Below, piece after piece: positions 54,902 through 64,000 of a stretch of 64,000 nt of DNA. The notes under the pieces were generated by a model. The model was not told the DNA's origin and made no database searches. It worked only from the letters and a program-made list of their open reading frames with translations. The first letter of the stretch is position 1; the number at the start of each line of letters is the position of its first letter. The translations under genes and the position numbers were made by a program. Source of the stretch: Thiomonas arsenitoxydans (GTDB lineage Bacteria > Pseudomonadota > Gammaproteobacteria > Burkholderiales > Burkholderiaceae_C); the NCBI RefSeq assembly GCF_000253115.1, contig NC_014145.1, positions 372,001-436,000 on the forward strand, read 5' to 3'.

Positions 54902-55770
54902 GCCCCGGAGGCAGGAAGCAGCAGGGCCACCAGGGTGTTCGGCCCGATCAGCAGCAACAAAATGCCGGCGGCGGCGAGAAAGGGCCCGAAAGGAATCGGG
55001 CGGCCGCGCTCCGTCAGTTTGAGCAACTGCAAGGCGATGCCGATCACCGCGCCGCAAATGCTGGACAGCAAAATGATGGGCAGCAGCGCGGCAACGCCAA
55101 ACCAGGCGCCGAGTGCAGCCAGCAGCTTGAAGTCGCCAAAGCCCATGCCCTCCTTGCCGGTCAACAGCTTGAAACCTTGGTAGACCGTCCAGAGCGCGAG
55201 GTAGCCGACAGCCGCACCCCACACCGCGCTGGAAAGCTGCTCCGGGTGCAGCCAGGCGTGCCACAGCAAACCGAGCCACAACAGAGGCAGGGTGATGCTG
55301 TCGGGCAGCAGCGTGGTGTCGAAATCGATCAAGGCCAGGGTGATCAGCGCCCAAAGCAGGACGATGTAGGCCAGGCTGTCCCCGCTCGCACCCCATCGCA
55401 CGACCACCGCCGCAGTCAGCAGCGCGGTGATCAGTTCGACCAGCGGATAGCGCGGCGAAATCGTCGTGTGACAACTCGAGCAGCGCCCGCGGAGGAACAG
55501 ATAGCTGAGCACCGGAATGTTCTCCCACCACAGGATCTGATGACCGCAGGACGGACAGCGCGAACGCGGTGCAATGAGATCGAAGCGCTCGGCAGCCTGG
55601 GTTTGAGCGTCCGGATGAAGTGTGGCGTGGGCGTCGGCCTGCCACTGTCGCTCCATCATCACCGGCAGACGGTAGATGACTACGTTCAGAAAGCTGCCCA
55701 CCGCCAGGCCGAACAGCCCGGCGGCCACGATCCAGAACGTCAGCGGCAGCGCGCCGAAATCGGGCATCAA
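54898..55770 (-). CDS. pilD: Prepilin peptidase / N-methyltransferase PilD
   Basis: An inner-membrane aspartyl protease that cuts and N-methylates type IV prepilins. The 290 residues have a hydrophobic start, the zinc-binding cysteines at 72, 75, 97 and 100, about seven further helices, and the two catalytic aspartates in LALIDFDTTLLPD (Asp149) and GMGFGDFKLL (Asp213). It overlaps pilC and coaE by four bases each. Confidence 0.96.
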   Translation of the reverse strand: MMPDFGALPLTFWIVAAGLFGLAVGSFLNVVIYRLPVMMERQWQADAHATLHPDAQTQAAERFDLIAPRSRCPSCGHQILWWENIPVLSYLFLRGRCSSCHTTISPRYPLVELITALLTAAVVVRWGASGDSLAYIVLLWALITLALIDFDTTLLPDSITLPLLWLGLLWHAWLHPEQLSSAVWGAAVGYLALWTVYQGFKLLTGKEGMGFGDFKLLAALGAWFGVAALLPIILLSSICGAVIGIALQLLKLTERGRPIPFGPFLAAAGILLLLIGPNTLVALLLPASGA

Positions 55771-56987
55771 CCGACCACCTTGCCGAGGTTGAAAATCGGC
55801 AGGTACATCGCCACCACCAGCCCGCCGATGATCACGCCAAGGAACACGATGATGATCGGCTCCAGCAGGGCCGAGAGGTTTTTCACTAGCTCGTCCACCT
55901 CGGCCTCATAGATGTCGGCCGCCTTGCTCAGCATCGAATCCAGCGAGCCCGACTCTTCACCGATGGAGGTGAGCTGAATGACTAGCGGCGGAAACACCCC
56001 CTGCGTCTGCATCGACGTCGTTAGGCTGGTGCCGGTAGAAACGTCTTGCTGGATTTTTTCCGTGGCGCGCAGATAAACGATGTTGCCAGCCGCGCCCCCG
56101 ACGGCATCGAGCGCTTCGACCAGCGGCACTCCGGCGCCGAACATTGTGGCCAGAGTGCGGGTCCAGCGGGCCAGCGCGCCCAGCCGCACCAGTTTGCCGA
56201 AGACCGGCACGCGCAGCAGCAGCCGGTCCATGGTCTCCTGCATCTTGATGGACTTTTTCCACGACTGCAGAAAGAAGTAGCCGCCCAGAAAAATCGTGCC
56301 GAACAGGATGTACCAGTAGTGCACGAAAAAGTTGGATATGGCCACCACCATCAGCGTGGGGGCGGGCAGGCTCGCGCCGAACTGCGAGAACACATCCGTG
56401 AACACGGGCACGACGAACAGCATGATGATGGACACCACCACGAAGGCCACGACCATCACCGCAATAGGGTAGGTGAGCGCGCTCTTGATCTTGCTGCGGA
56501 TGGCCAGCGACTTTTCCTGATAGGTGGCCAGGCGGTCGAGCACCAATTCGAGCATACCGGCCGTCTCGCCTGCTTCGACCAAGTTGCAATACAGCGCGTC
56601 GAAGTATTTGGGATGTTTGCGAAAGGCGTTGGACAAACTGGTGCCGGTTTCCACATCGCCGCGGATGTCCATGATCAGCCGGGCCATGTTGGGGTTGGGG
56701 TGGCCGCGACCGACGATGTCGAACGATTGCAGCAGCGGCACGCCGGCCTTGATCATGGTCGACATCTGCCGGGTGAAGGTGGAAATGTCCTTGGCCTTGA
56801 TCGCCTTGCCGCTGGTCAGGCGACGCTTCTTCACCTTGGTGACCAGAATGCCCTGGCGCCGCAGCGACGCGGAGACGATGGCCTCGCTGCCCGCGCGCAA
56901 CTCACCGCGCTGCAGCTTGCCTTGTCGGTCTTTCCCTTCCCACTCGAATAGCGCTTCCTTCGCCGTTCGCGCTGCCGCTGTAGCCAT
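55767..56987 (-). CDS. pilC: Type IV pilus inner-membrane platform protein PilC
   Basis: The polytopic platform that transmits motor work to the growing pilus. The 406 residues contain two GspF-type domains: the first with TFTRQMSTMIKAGVPLLQSFDIVG and the second with RWTRTLATMFGAGVPLVEALDAVG. Three hydrophobic helices are visible, including YPIAVMVVAFVVVSIIMLFV and the C-terminal IIIVFLGVIIGGLVVAMYLP. It lies 14 bases after pilB. Confidence 0.96.
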   Translation of the reverse strand: MATAAARTAKEALFEWEGKDRQGKLQRGELRAGSEAIVSASLRRQGILVTKVKKRRLTSGKAIKAKDISTFTRQMSTMIKAGVPLLQSFDIVGRGHPNPNMARLIMDIRGDVETGTSLSNAFRKHPKYFDALYCNLVEAGETAGMLELVLDRLATYQEKSLAIRSKIKSALTYPIAVMVVAFVVVSIIMLFVVPVFTDVFSQFGASLPAPTLMVVAISNFFVHYWYILFGTIFLGGYFFLQSWKKSIKMQETMDRLLLRVPVFGKLVRLGALARWTRTLATMFGAGVPLVEALDAVGGAAGNIVYLRATEKIQQDVSTGTSLTTSMQTQGVFPPLVIQLTSIGEESGSLDSMLSKAADIYEAEVDELVKNLSALLEPIIIVFLGVIIGGLVVAMYLPIFNLGKVVG

Positions 56988-57001
56988 GGTGCTTCCCCCG
57001 T

Positions 57002-58741
57002 TTACTCGTTGGACACGGCGATGATTTCTTCCAGGGATGTGACCCCCTGTTTCACCTTGATCAGCCCGGACTCCCGCAGAGAACGCACGCCTTCCTTGCG
57101 TGCTTGCTGGGCGATGTCCATGGCTGTGCCGTGATTAAGGATGATGCGTTGTATTTCTTCAGTAATTGGCATGACCTGATAGATGCCGACACGGCCCTTG
57201 TAGCCCGAGCCGCCGCAGGCGTTGCACTTTCCCGCCTTGTAGGGCTTCCAACTGCCGTCCAGGTCTTCTTCGCGAAATCCGGCTTCGAGCAGCGTTTGTG
57301 CTGGCAGGTCGACCGGGGTCTTGCACTGGGTGCAAAGTTTGCGCGCCAGACGCTGCGCCGTGATGAGAATCACGCTGGACGCAATGTTGAACGCGGGCAC
57401 GCCCATATTCATCAGGCGCGTCAGCGTGGTGGGGGCGTCATTAGTGTGCACCGTAGAGAGCACCATGTGGCCGGTTTGCGCGGCCTTGATCGAAATGTCA
57501 GCGGTTTCCAGATCGCGGATCTCGCCCACCATGATGATGTCGGGATCCTGGCGCAGGAAGGCGCGCAGCGCATTGGCGAAATTCAGCCCGGCTTTTTCGT
57601 TGACGTTGACCTGGTTGATGCCGGGCAAATTGATTTCAGCCGGATCTTCGGCAGTCGAGATATTGACTCCCGGCTGGTTCAGGATGTTCAGGCAGGAATA
57701 GAGCGACACGGTTTTGCCGCTGCCGGTCGGGCCCGTCACCAGAATCATGCCGTAGGGGCGATGGATCGCGCGAAGCAGCTTTTCCCGTTCTTCCGGCTCG
57801 TAGCCCAGCGCGTCGATGCCAAGCTTGGCCGAGGAAGAGTCCAGAATCCGCATCACAATTTTTTCGCCGTACAGCGTGGGCAGTGTGCTTACCCGGAAAT
57901 CGATCGATTTTTCCGGGCTGATGCGCAGCTTCATGCGCCCGTCCTGCGGCACGCGGCGCTCGGCGATGTCCAGCTTGGAAATGACCTTGATGCGCGAAGC
58001 GAGTTTTTCTTTGATCGAGGCCGGGGGTTGCGCGATTTCACGCAGCTCGCCGTCCACGCGAAAGCGGATGCGATAAAAATGCTCGAAGGGCTCGAAATGC
58101 AGGTCGGAAGCGCGCATATTGATCGCGTCGATCAGCATTTTTTGCAGGAACCTGACCACCGGCGCATCATCGACTTCGGCAGTCTGCTCCTTGGTGTCGG
58201 GTGCTTCGCTGCCGTCGCTGAGATCGCCCAGATCGAAATCTTCGCCAACCAGGGCGGAGATCTGCGAACTGGCCGATTGACTGGCCTGGTCGATGATGCG
58301 CGTCAGCTTGTCGTATTCGACGACGACCAGCTCGATCTGAGCCTGCGATTGAAACTTGATCTTGTCTTCCGCCTCGTGATCGGCTGGGTCGGCCGTCGCG
58401 ACCACCAGACGGTTGCCGCGCTTGAGCAGAGGCAAAACCTTGTAGCTCTGAATGATTTTCGAGTCGATGGCGCCCGTCGCCAGGCGGGTCGGGTCATAGG
58501 CATCGAGGTCCAGCAGCGGCAATGAAAATGTTCTGCTGACCCAGTGCGCCAGATCGGGCGCGTTCATCGACCCACTGCCGATCAGCGTGGCAATGAAGCT
58601 TGTGCGCGTCTCCTGCGCGCGCTGGTGGATCTGCTCGACCAGGGTCCGCGGCAGCAGTTCGGCCTGCACCAAGGCGTGCGCCAAGCCTGGCAAGGTCTTG
58701 GAAGGCGGCGAAGCGGATGCGGCGATCGAAGTGGCGGACAT
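57002..58741 (-). CDS. pilB: Type IV pilus assembly ATPase PilB
   Basis: The ATPase that extends the pilus. The 579 residues have the N-terminal MshEN-type c-di-GMP-binding-like domain (LGLAHALVQAELL-like start, VLPLLKRGNRLVVATADP), the core with Walker A GPTGSGKT, Asp box, Walker B DIIMVGEIRDLET and His box TGHMVLSTVHTNDAPTTL, and the zinc tetracysteine CTQCKTP ... CNACGGSGYKGR. The start MSATSIAASASPPSK is the first plausible one. A long frame upstream is unlikely to be coding. It faces away from tRNA-Leu. Confidence 0.95.
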   Translation of the reverse strand: MSATSIAASASPPSKTLPGLAHALVQAELLPRTLVEQIHQRAQETRTSFIATLIGSGSMNAPDLAHWVSRTFSLPLLDLDAYDPTRLATGAIDSKIIQSYKVLPLLKRGNRLVVATADPADHEAEDKIKFQSQAQIELVVVEYDKLTRIIDQASQSASSQISALVGEDFDLGDLSDGSEAPDTKEQTAEVDDAPVVRFLQKMLIDAINMRASDLHFEPFEHFYRIRFRVDGELREIAQPPASIKEKLASRIKVISKLDIAERRVPQDGRMKLRISPEKSIDFRVSTLPTLYGEKIVMRILDSSSAKLGIDALGYEPEEREKLLRAIHRPYGMILVTGPTGSGKTVSLYSCLNILNQPGVNISTAEDPAEINLPGINQVNVNEKAGLNFANALRAFLRQDPDIIMVGEIRDLETADISIKAAQTGHMVLSTVHTNDAPTTLTRLMNMGVPAFNIASSVILITAQRLARKLCTQCKTPVDLPAQTLLEAGFREEDLDGSWKPYKAGKCNACGGSGYKGRVGIYQVMPITEEIQRIILNHGTAMDIAQQARKEGVRSLRESGLIKVKQGVTSLEEIIAVSNE

Positions 58742-59143
58742 GATGCTGCAGAGAATAGGCCGCCCATAATGCGTGCGGTCGGGATGTTTTGTAAATCCTT
58801 CACGCTGCTCGCGGCATCGTGGTGGCGTGAAAAATCCACAGTTTAAAGGGGTAACGGCACGAACTTGAGGATCTTGAAGGGTGTGGGCCGCAGTGGAAAC
58901 GAAAACAGCGGCCAATGTGAAACGATGGTGGTCGTCTGCGAATTTGCCCTGAGCGCAGACCGACTCAATGCCCAGGGCGGACTCAGTAGAATTCAATTCA
59001 AGCACCGCTGTTCGGTTTTGTGCGCGTGGTCCCGGGAAACCTCCAAACGCCGCGCAAAAAAACTACGAAAACAAGTCAAGGCGCGGATTGCACGGCGCTG
59101 TATTTCGCCTGCAAAGCCGTCGAGGCAGCGCGTGCTGCTGCTT
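58742..59143 (+). other. Intergenic region between pilB and tRNA-Leu
   Basis: The 402-base region is without a convincing gene. The left part carries a possible pilB promoter. The rest has AT-rich spots (58830-58850 and 59054-59085), but I see no clear tRNA promoter, no repeat, and no frame with a ribosome site and protein-like composition. Confidence 0.5.
58766..58795 (-). promoter_or_regulatory. Possible sigma-70 promoter of pilB
   Basis: On the minus strand, TTTACA (58795-58790) and CATTAT (58771-58766) are separated by 18 bases and lie about 25 bases ahead of the pilB start. The match is 5/6 and 4/6 to the consensus. No GG-N10-GC sigma-54 signature is seen, though pilus genes elsewhere sometimes use one. 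Confidence 0.4.
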
Positions 59144-59236
59144 GCCCGGATGGCGAAATTGGTAGACGCAGCGGACTTAAAATCCGCCGCTTTCCTGAAA
59201 AGGGGCGTGCGGGTTCGATCCCCGCTCCGGGCACCA
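59144..59236 (+). tRNA. tRNA-Leu (anticodon UAA)
   Basis: A class II tRNA with a long variable arm. The acceptor GCCCGGA (59144-59150) pairs with TCCGGGC (59226-59232). The anticodon arm GCGGACTTAAAATCCGC holds TAA, reading UUA. The variable stem is in CTTTCCTGAAAAGGGG, the T arm is CGGGTTCGATCCCCG, the discriminator is A, and CCA is encoded. Confidence 0.97.
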
Positions 59237-59318
59237 ACCAGCAATGACGACTTGAGTCGAAACCTTGTCGTTTTCAGGTCGGCATATTCTGGCCGCAATG
59301 AACCGATAAGATGCGGCC

Positions 59319-60074
59319 ATGCGAATTCTTCTAGCCAACGATGATGGGTATCTGGCCCCCGGCTTAGCCGCGCTGTTTGATGGGTTGCGGGCGCACTGGG
59401 ATGTGACGGTCATTGCGCCCGAACAGAACGCAAGTGCTGCCTCAAACGCGCTCACGCTGAATCGGCCTTTGTCGGTCTATACCGCCAGCAATGGTTTTCG
59501 GTATGTGAACGGCACTCCGTCAGACTGTGTGCACATCGCGCTGACGGGCTTGCTCGATTTCCGCCCGGATCTGGTGGTGAGCGGGGTGAACAACGGCGCC
59601 AATCTCGGCGACGACACGATTTATTCGGGCACAGTGGCCGCCGCGACCGAGGGTTATTTGTTTGGAATTCCCGCCTTGGCCATCTCACTGGTCGAGAAGG
59701 GCTGGGGGCATCTGGACACAGCCGTCGCCGTGGCGGTTGAGGTGGTGGCGAAACTGGTCGAAGACCTGCCGCAGCAAGCGCAATTGCTCAACCTGAACGT
59801 TCCTAACCGCCCTTTGAATGAGCTCGGCGGTGTGCGCGTGACCCGTCTGGGCAAGCGGCATCCGAGCCAGCCCGTGGTGGTACAGAAAAACCCTTATGGT
59901 GACACGATTTACTGGATCGGCGGCGCCGGTGCGGCGTTGGACCAGCAGGCGGGCACCGACTTCGATGCCATCGCTCAAGGGTTCGCCTCTCTCACGCCGC
60001 TGCAACTAGATTTGACGCACCATGCCCAGCTCCAGACCTGTGCTGCCCGTTTTGAAACGCGAGGCGGTGCGTGA
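59319..60074 (+). CDS. surE: 5'/3'-nucleotidase SurE
   Basis: A metal-dependent nucleotidase and exopolyphosphatase linked to stationary-phase survival. The 251 residues start [15 protein letters not shown] with metal ligands Asp8 and Asp9, then [29 protein letters not shown] and [25 protein letters not shown], all SurE hallmarks. Its stop overlaps the pcm start (GTGA). This begins the classic surE-pcm-nlpD-rpoS order. Confidence 0.97.
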   Translation: MRILLANDDGYLAPGLAALFDGLRAHWDVTVIAPEQNASAASNALTLNRPLSVYTASNGFRYVNGTPSDCVHIALTGLLDFRPDLVVSGVNNGANLGDDTIYSGTVAAATEGYLFGIPALAISLVEKGWGHLDTAVAVAVEVVAKLVEDLPQQAQLLNLNVPNRPLNELGGVRVTRLGKRHPSQPVVVQKNPYGDTIYWIGGAGAALDQQAGTDFDAIAQGFASLTPLQLDLTHHAQLQTCAARFETRGGA

Positions 60075-60922
60075 GTGCGGGAAGCAAGTCGCCGCAGCGC
60101 TTTGTGCACTGGCCTGCGCGCCAAGCGCTTGATGCCGCGCTGAGCAAGGCGCCCACAGCGCCACCCCCGCCGAGAGGGCAGTTGGGGGGCGCGCGAACCG
60201 TTGCGTTGCCCGTTCCACGTGAACCGCAAACGCGCGGAGCGTCGCAAGGCCCGTCGCGCTGCCTGCCGCGTCAGGCCGGACTTGACTCGGACGCGGTGCG
60301 TCGCGGCATGGTCGACAAATTGCGGCAATCGGGCCACTTTGACGAGCGGGTGCTGCAGGCCTTGCAGGATGTGCCACGCCATCATTTCGTCGATCCTGGG
60401 CTGGCCGCTCAAGCCTATCTCGACAACGCACTGCCCATCGGATTTGAACAAACCATCTCCAAGCCCTCGGTCGTGGCCCGCGGCCTAGATGCGGCGCTCA
60501 AGGCCCTGGCGCCGCGCGCCAATCTGGGCAAGGTGCTCGACATCGGCACCGGCTGTGGCTACGCCGCGGCCGTGACGGCCAGGGTGGCGGCAGACGTTTA
60601 CAGCGTCGAGCGCATACGCGCGCTGCACGATCTGGCGCGCAACAATCTGCGCGCCTTGCGCGTGCCGAACCTGCGTTTGATTTTGGGCGACGGTATGCTG
60701 GGATGCCCGCAGGGCGCTCCGTTCGACGCGATTTTGTCGGGGGCGGCGGCGCTGACTTTGCCGCAGGTCTGGCTCGACCAGTTGGTGGTGGGCGGGGTGC
60801 TCATTGCGCCCATCGGCGACCCGCAGCAACTCTTGCTGTACCGCAAGCGCTCAGCCACCACATTCGACGTGCAGCAACTCGAAGGCGCCAAATTCGTCCC
60901 CTTAAAATCTGGTTTGACTTGA
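60071..60922 (+). CDS. pcm: Protein-L-isoaspartate O-methyltransferase
   Basis: Repairs isoaspartyl residues in aged proteins using S-adenosylmethionine. The 283 residues have a catalytic domain from about residue 75: [39 protein letters not shown], and the SAM loop [14 protein letters not shown]. The N-terminal 75 residues are Pro/Arg-rich and not conserved in the short E. coli form, but long N-termini are usual in Burkholderiales. The start is GTG, coupled to surE. An internal ATG at 60308 would remove the extension. Confidence 0.92.
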   Translation: MSAGSKSPQRFVHWPARQALDAALSKAPTAPPPPRGQLGGARTVALPVPREPQTRGASQGPSRCLPRQAGLDSDAVRRGMVDKLRQSGHFDERVLQALQDVPRHHFVDPGLAAQAYLDNALPIGFEQTISKPSVVARGLDAALKALAPRANLGKVLDIGTGCGYAAAVTARVAADVYSVERIRALHDLARNNLRALRVPNLRLILGDGMLGCPQGAPFDAILSGAAALTLPQVWLDQLVVGGVLIAPIGDPQQLLLYRKRSATTFDVQQLEGAKFVPLKSGLT

Positions 60923-60951
60923 ATCGACGTTGTTCATTGACATTGCCCACC

Positions 60952-61917
60952 ATGCGGATCGCCCTGCTCGCCCTCACTCTTTCTGCCGCTGCCATGCTGG
61001 GCGCCTGTACCTCGGTGGCGCTGGCCCCCGTGCCGGTCGAGTCCAAGACCTTCCAGAAAGTGCCCCCGGTCTACGCGCCGCCCGCCACGGTGGCTGCGGC
61101 GCCTGCGGGCATCGCGACCGCCGCTTCGTCCTCTCTTGCGGGACAGCCGGGGTACTACACCGTGCAGCCCGGCGACACCTTGCGGCGCATTGCCCTCCAA
61201 TTCGGGACGACCTGGCAGGCCCTGGCGCAATGGAACAACCTGGACGACCCGAACGTGATCGAGGTCGGTCAGGTGCTGCGCGTTGCTCCGCCACAAGGTA
61301 CGTCGCAAGTCGCCGGGGCAACCGCGCCCGCTACTTCTGCCCCGTCGCTGCCAGCCGGGATCACGGCGCAGAGCTTTGCCGTCACGCCGCTGGCGCCTGC
61401 AGCCCCGGTCACGGCGCCGCCGCCCGCTCCAACTCCTGTGAAGCCCTCGGTGGCCGTTGCAGTGCCGCCCGCTCCTGTCACCCCCGCCAGCCCACCGCCC
61501 TCGGGGCCTGCGGTCATGGCCAGCAATCTGACCACAGCCACGCACGACGGCATCGTCTGGTCATGGCCGGTCAGCGGCAAGATCATTCAGGGCTTCAATG
61601 GCACGACGAGCAAAGGCATCGATATTGCGGGCAATCTGGGCGACCCGGTGTATGCCGCGGCGGCGGGTCGGGTGGTGTATGCGGGCTCGGAATTGCGCGG
61701 CTTCGGCAAGCTGATCATCATCAAGCACAACGACGATTACATCAGCGTGTACGCCCACAACAACGTCATGCTGGTGAAAGAAAACGAAACCGTGAAGCGC
61801 GGACAGAAGATCGCCGAGATGGGTTCGACCGATGCCCCACGCGTTGAACTTCACTTCGAGATCAGACTGCGCGGCAAGTCCATCGATCCCATCGGGCTCT
61901 TGCCCAAACAGCCCTGA
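60952..61917 (+). CDS. nlpD: NlpD-like LysM/M23 lipoprotein, amidase activator
   Basis: The 321-residue lipoprotein has lipobox MLGAC (Cys18), a LysM peptidoglycan-binding domain (about 65-110, [20 protein letters not shown]), a long Pro/Ala linker, and a C-terminal M23 (LytM) domain. The first zinc motif of active M23 enzymes (HxxxD) is replaced by KGIDIAG, so it is probably catalytically inactive, as in NlpD/EnvC activators of AmiC-type amidases. It lies directly upstream of rpoS, whose promoter in other species lies inside nlpD. Confidence 0.92.
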   Translation: MRIALLALTLSAAAMLGACTSVALAPVPVESKTFQKVPPVYAPPATVAAAPAGIATAASSSLAGQPGYYTVQPGDTLRRIALQFGTTWQALAQWNNLDDPNVIEVGQVLRVAPPQGTSQVAGATAPATSAPSLPAGITAQSFAVTPLAPAAPVTAPPPAPTPVKPSVAVAVPPAPVTPASPPPSGPAVMASNLTTATHDGIVWSWPVSGKIIQGFNGTTSKGIDIAGNLGDPVYAAAAGRVVYAGSELRGFGKLIIIKHNDDYISVYAHNNVMLVKENETVKRGQKIAEMGSTDAPRVELHFEIRLRGKSIDPIGLLPKQP

Positions 61918-61925
61918 CCGCTCGC

Positions 61926-62981
61926 ATGCCGCGCCGCCCCAAACCGGTCTCCGACTCGCCTTCTGAACAAGGGGTGTCTGTCCCAGCGGCAGGCGATCCG
62001 CAGGCCAGATCCGCCCCACAGAACGGCGCAGAACCCTGGGAAATGATCGCGCACAAGAGCCCTGCTGCGCCGGATGCGCAGCCTGCTCCCGCGCCGACAG
62101 GCTTGCCCTGTCCACCGGCGTCCATCGGCGCCATCGACGATGAATCGGGCGTCAGTGCCCTGCAGGCCTATCTCAACCACATCCGCGCCAAACCGCTTTT
62201 CACGCCCGAGCAGGAATTTGAGACGGCGACCCGCGCCAAGGCGGGCGATTTCGAGGCGCGTCAGGCGATGGTGGAGCACAACCTGCGACTGGTTGTGAGC
62301 ATCGCCAAAGCCTATGTCGGCCGCGGCGCGGCACTGGGCGATTTGATCGAAGAGGGCAACCTCGGCCTGATTCACGCCATCGAAAAATTCGAGCCCGAAC
62401 GCGGGTTTCGTTTCTCCACCTATGCAAGCTGGTGGATCCGCCAAAGCATCGAACGCGCGCTGATGCAACAGGTGCGCACCATCCGCCTGCCGGTGCACGT
62501 CATTCGCGAACTCAACCAGGTGCTGCGGGCGCGCAAGCATCTGGAACAGGCGGCCGACTATCGCGGTCAGACCTCCGACGAAGACGTGGCCGCGCTTCTG
62601 GGGCGCAGTACGGAAGAGGTGACGGACTTGCTCGCCCTGGCCGAGCAGCCGACTTCTCTGGACGCCCTGCGCGAAACCCAGAGTGGCGAGAGTTACGCCG
62701 ATCAGTTCGCCGACCAGAACGCGCTCAGCATGGAAGAGCAGACGCAGACCCGCGAAGTCGAGGCCCTGGTCGATTCCTGGGTAGGGGAGTTGGCCGAGCG
62801 TGAGCGCGAAGTGATCGAAGCTCGTTTTGGGCTGCACGGACGCGAGTTGGAAACCTTGGAGTCACTGGCGCAGCGCCTCGGCCTCACGCGCGAGCGCGTG
62901 CGCCAGATCCAGCAGGAGTCCTTGCTCAAACTCAAGGGACGACTGGCGCGCAACGGGGTCGACCGAGGTTCGCTGCTTTAA
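61926..62981 (+). CDS. rpoS: Stationary-phase sigma factor RpoS
   Basis: A sigma-70 family factor for stationary phase and general stress. The 351 residues show region 1.2 ([20 protein letters not shown]), region 2 ([16 protein letters not shown] through [14 protein letters not shown]), region 3 and region 4.2 ([20 protein letters not shown]). The N-terminal 70 residues are a non-conserved Pro/Ala-rich extension. Location right after nlpD supports RpoS and argues against RpoD or RpoH. Confidence 0.95.
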   Translation: MPRRPKPVSDSPSEQGVSVPAAGDPQARSAPQNGAEPWEMIAHKSPAAPDAQPAPAPTGLPCPPASIGAIDDESGVSALQAYLNHIRAKPLFTPEQEFETATRAKAGDFEARQAMVEHNLRLVVSIAKAYVGRGAALGDLIEEGNLGLIHAIEKFEPERGFRFSTYASWWIRQSIERALMQQVRTIRLPVHVIRELNQVLRARKHLEQAADYRGQTSDEDVAALLGRSTEEVTDLLALAEQPTSLDALRETQSGESYADQFADQNALSMEEQTQTREVEALVDSWVGELAEREREVIEARFGLHGRELETLESLAQRLGLTRERVRQIQQESLLKLKGRLARNGVDRGSLL

Positions 62982-63039
62982 GGCTGGCGAAACTGGCTTG
63001 CTCTGGCTGGTTCTGCCTTTTTGATTTTTGCTTCCCGCC

Positions 63040-63849
63040 ATGATTCGCACGCCCATCGTCACCTTTGATATTGAAACCATCCCCGACCCCGCCGCGTTGC
63101 GCGCTGCGGGTCTGGCCGACCCCGAGCTTGACGACGCAGCCGCCGTGCTTCAGGCGCAGGCCCGCCGTCTGGAAAAGACCGGGAGCGATTTTCTCCCGGT
63201 GCATTGTCAGCGCGTGCTGGTCATCTCGTGCACCTTTCGCAATCACGAGGGGCTGAAAATCCACTCCTTCGTCGATCAAGGTGGACAGGAAGGGCAGGTG
63301 GTGCAGAGCTTTTTCCGCGTGATCGAAAAGCACGCGCCTCAGCTCGTTTCCTGGAACGGGGGCGGTTTTGACCTGCCCGTGCTGCACTACCGTGGCCTGG
63401 TGCACGGGGTGACGGCGCCGAAATACTGGGATATGGGAGAAGATGACCGCGAGATGAAGTGGAATAACTACATTTCCCGCTACCACACCCGGCATCTCGA
63501 CCTGATGGACCTGCTGGCGCTCTACCAGCCGCGCGCCAATGCGCCGATGGACGTGCTTGCCAAGCTGTGCGGCTTTCCCGGCAAGCTGGGCATGGACGGC
63601 AGCAAGGTTTTTGATGCCTGGCTTGCCGGGCAGACCGACGACATCCGCCGCTATTGCGAGACCGATGTCATGAACACCTATCTGCTGTATTGCCGCTTTC
63701 AGCTCATGCGCGGGGCCTTGTCCGCGAGCGAATACGCCGACGAAATCGACCTGGTGCGACACACCCTGGGCACCCTCGCGGCGCAGGAATCGCACTGGCA
63801 GGAATATCTCGCAGCCTGGCCGGAGCAAGCCGCCGCGCGGGAAGGCTAG
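63040..63849 (+). CDS. Predicted 3'-5' exonuclease, PolB-like
   Basis: The 269-residue protein matches the stand-alone DNA polymerase B-type exonuclease domain. The DEDD acidic residues are visible as FDIETIPD (Asp10, Glu12), LVSWNGGGFDLPVLHYR and RYCETDVMNTYLLYCRF. The role is probably in DNA repair or end trimming, but no member function is firmly known to me. I chose the ATG at 63040. A TTG four codons earlier is less likely. It ends 20 bases before rlmD. Confidence 0.85.
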   Translation: MIRTPIVTFDIETIPDPAALRAAGLADPELDDAAAVLQAQARRLEKTGSDFLPVHCQRVLVISCTFRNHEGLKIHSFVDQGGQEGQVVQSFFRVIEKHAPQLVSWNGGGFDLPVLHYRGLVHGVTAPKYWDMGEDDREMKWNNYISRYHTRHLDLMDLLALYQPRANAPMDVLAKLCGFPGKLGMDGSKVFDAWLAGQTDDIRRYCETDVMNTYLLYCRFQLMRGALSASEYADEIDLVRHTLGTLAAQESHWQEYLAAWPEQAAAREG

Positions 63850-63868
63850 GGTCTGTTCCAATAGCCGG

Positions 63869-64000
63869 ATGGAACAACGATTGGAATGGCTGCAGATCGA
63901 CAGCCTGGATCTTGAGGCCCGCGGGGTCGGGCGCAGCGAAAACGGCAAAGTGGTGTTCGTCGCCAATGCCTTGCCCGGAGAACGGGTGCAGGCGCGCATC
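63869..64000 (+). CDS. rlmD: 23S rRNA (uracil-5-)-methyltransferase RlmD-like, N-terminal part only
   Basis: The first 44 codons before the window edge read MEQRLEWLQIDSLDLEARGV, then a TRAM-type segment VGRSENGKVVFVANALPGERV. This is the RNA-binding N-terminus of RumA/RlmD-type m5U methyltransferases. The catalytic domain and iron-sulfur cysteines are beyond the window, so the RlmD name is provisional among TRAM-containing methyltransferases. Confidence 0.7.
   Translation, partial: MEQRLEWLQIDSLDLEARGVGRSENGKVVFVANALPGERVQARI

Noticed and set aside
57002..59005. A longer PilB start about 88 codons upstream
   Set aside because: The extra sequence has no similarity to PilB, crosses the likely promoter, and MSATSIAAS is a normal PilB beginning.
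59237..59318. A prophage or island attachment site at tRNA-Leu
   Set aside because: The tRNA is followed directly by the conserved surE gene, with no repeat of the tRNA 3' end in the flank.
60071..60300. The long N-terminus of Pcm as a fusion or novel domain
   Set aside because: Burkholderiales Pcm proteins commonly have a low-complexity N-terminal extension, and the GTGA overlap with surE supports the long start.
60952..61917. NlpD as an active M23 endopeptidase
   Set aside because: The first zinc-ligand motif is KGIDIAG and lacks the His. Only a later LHFE remains, so an activator role is more likely.
1..64000. CRISPR arrays, prophage and recognised riboswitches
   Set aside because: No regularly spaced repeats with unique spacers, no phage structural or integrase genes, and no riboswitch pattern that I could recognise on either strand. 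A covariance-model search would be the decisive check for riboswitches.

Overview
This window is a 64 kb stretch of high-GC chromosome whose gene content and order point to a betaproteobacterium of the order Burkholderiales. The evidence is the surE-pcm-nlpD-rpoS block, the pilBCD-coaE-zapD-yacG block, lolB-ispE-tRNA-prs-rplY, and a cell-wall/division cluster with murE and murF fused into one gene. Thiomonas or a relative is a guess that I cannot prove without a search. Almost all of the window is core genome. Clear accessory material is limited to a vapBC-type toxin-antitoxin pair cut by the left edge, one stand-alone TnpB element, and small palindromic repeats.

Layout. 1-428: vapC (partial) and vapB. 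647-4797: ettA, a thioredoxin-like gene and aroG, facing acyP-yggS. 4948-7896: the type IV pilus retraction genes pilT and pilU with a cyclic-nucleotide-binding gene between them. 7925-14286 (mostly minus strand): a DUF429 gene, TnpB, mutY, a dynamin-like GTPase and mutM. 14395-19695: a TPR protein, lolB, ispE, tRNA-Gln, prs and rplY, ended by a strong terminator. 19781-26599: a thioesterase, an ATM1-type ABC exporter, a glutamate/aspartate-type ABC importer (gltI, gltJ, gltK, gltL) and pyrC. 26631-27913: a metallo-beta-lactamase-fold protein and the RNase P RNA gene. 28239-46966: the complete dcw cluster (mraZ, rsmH, ftsL, ftsI, murEF, mraY, murD, ftsW, murG, murC, ddl, ftsQ, ftsA, ftsZ) and lpxC, mostly with 1-11 base overlaps that imply translational coupling. 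46982-53069: dciA, secA, argJ, an AAA ATPase and a NUDIX gene. 53119-58741 (minus strand): yacG, zapD, coaE, pilD, pilC and pilB. 59144-64000: tRNA-Leu, surE, pcm, nlpD, rpoS, a PolB-like exonuclease and the start of rlmD.

How the genes work together. The dcw cluster encodes the cytoplasmic and lipid-linked steps of peptidoglycan synthesis plus the divisome, and lpxC and secA follow as envelope genes. zapD is a further FtsZ partner. pilB, pilC and pilD at one end and pilT and pilU at the other supply the assembly and retraction parts of a type IV pilus, without pilin genes here. nlpD and rpoS are the envelope amidase-activator and stationary-phase sigma pair.

Most unusual observations. (1) A 76-base palindromic repeat is inserted in the same reading frame in murD and right after the start codon of murG, and a related, interrupted copy forms the C-terminal tail of ddl; it behaves like a protein-coding selfish repeat. 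(2) Long RNA hairpins flank ftsZ. The downstream one shows in its loop the ten bases found at the 3' end of 16S rRNA (the anti-Shine-Dalgarno sequence). (3) The TnpB element is bounded by small palindromes, and its right end abuts the start codon of the DUF429 gene. (4) ispE carries an extra, compositionally different segment. I found no CRISPR array, no phage and no riboswitch that I could recognise.
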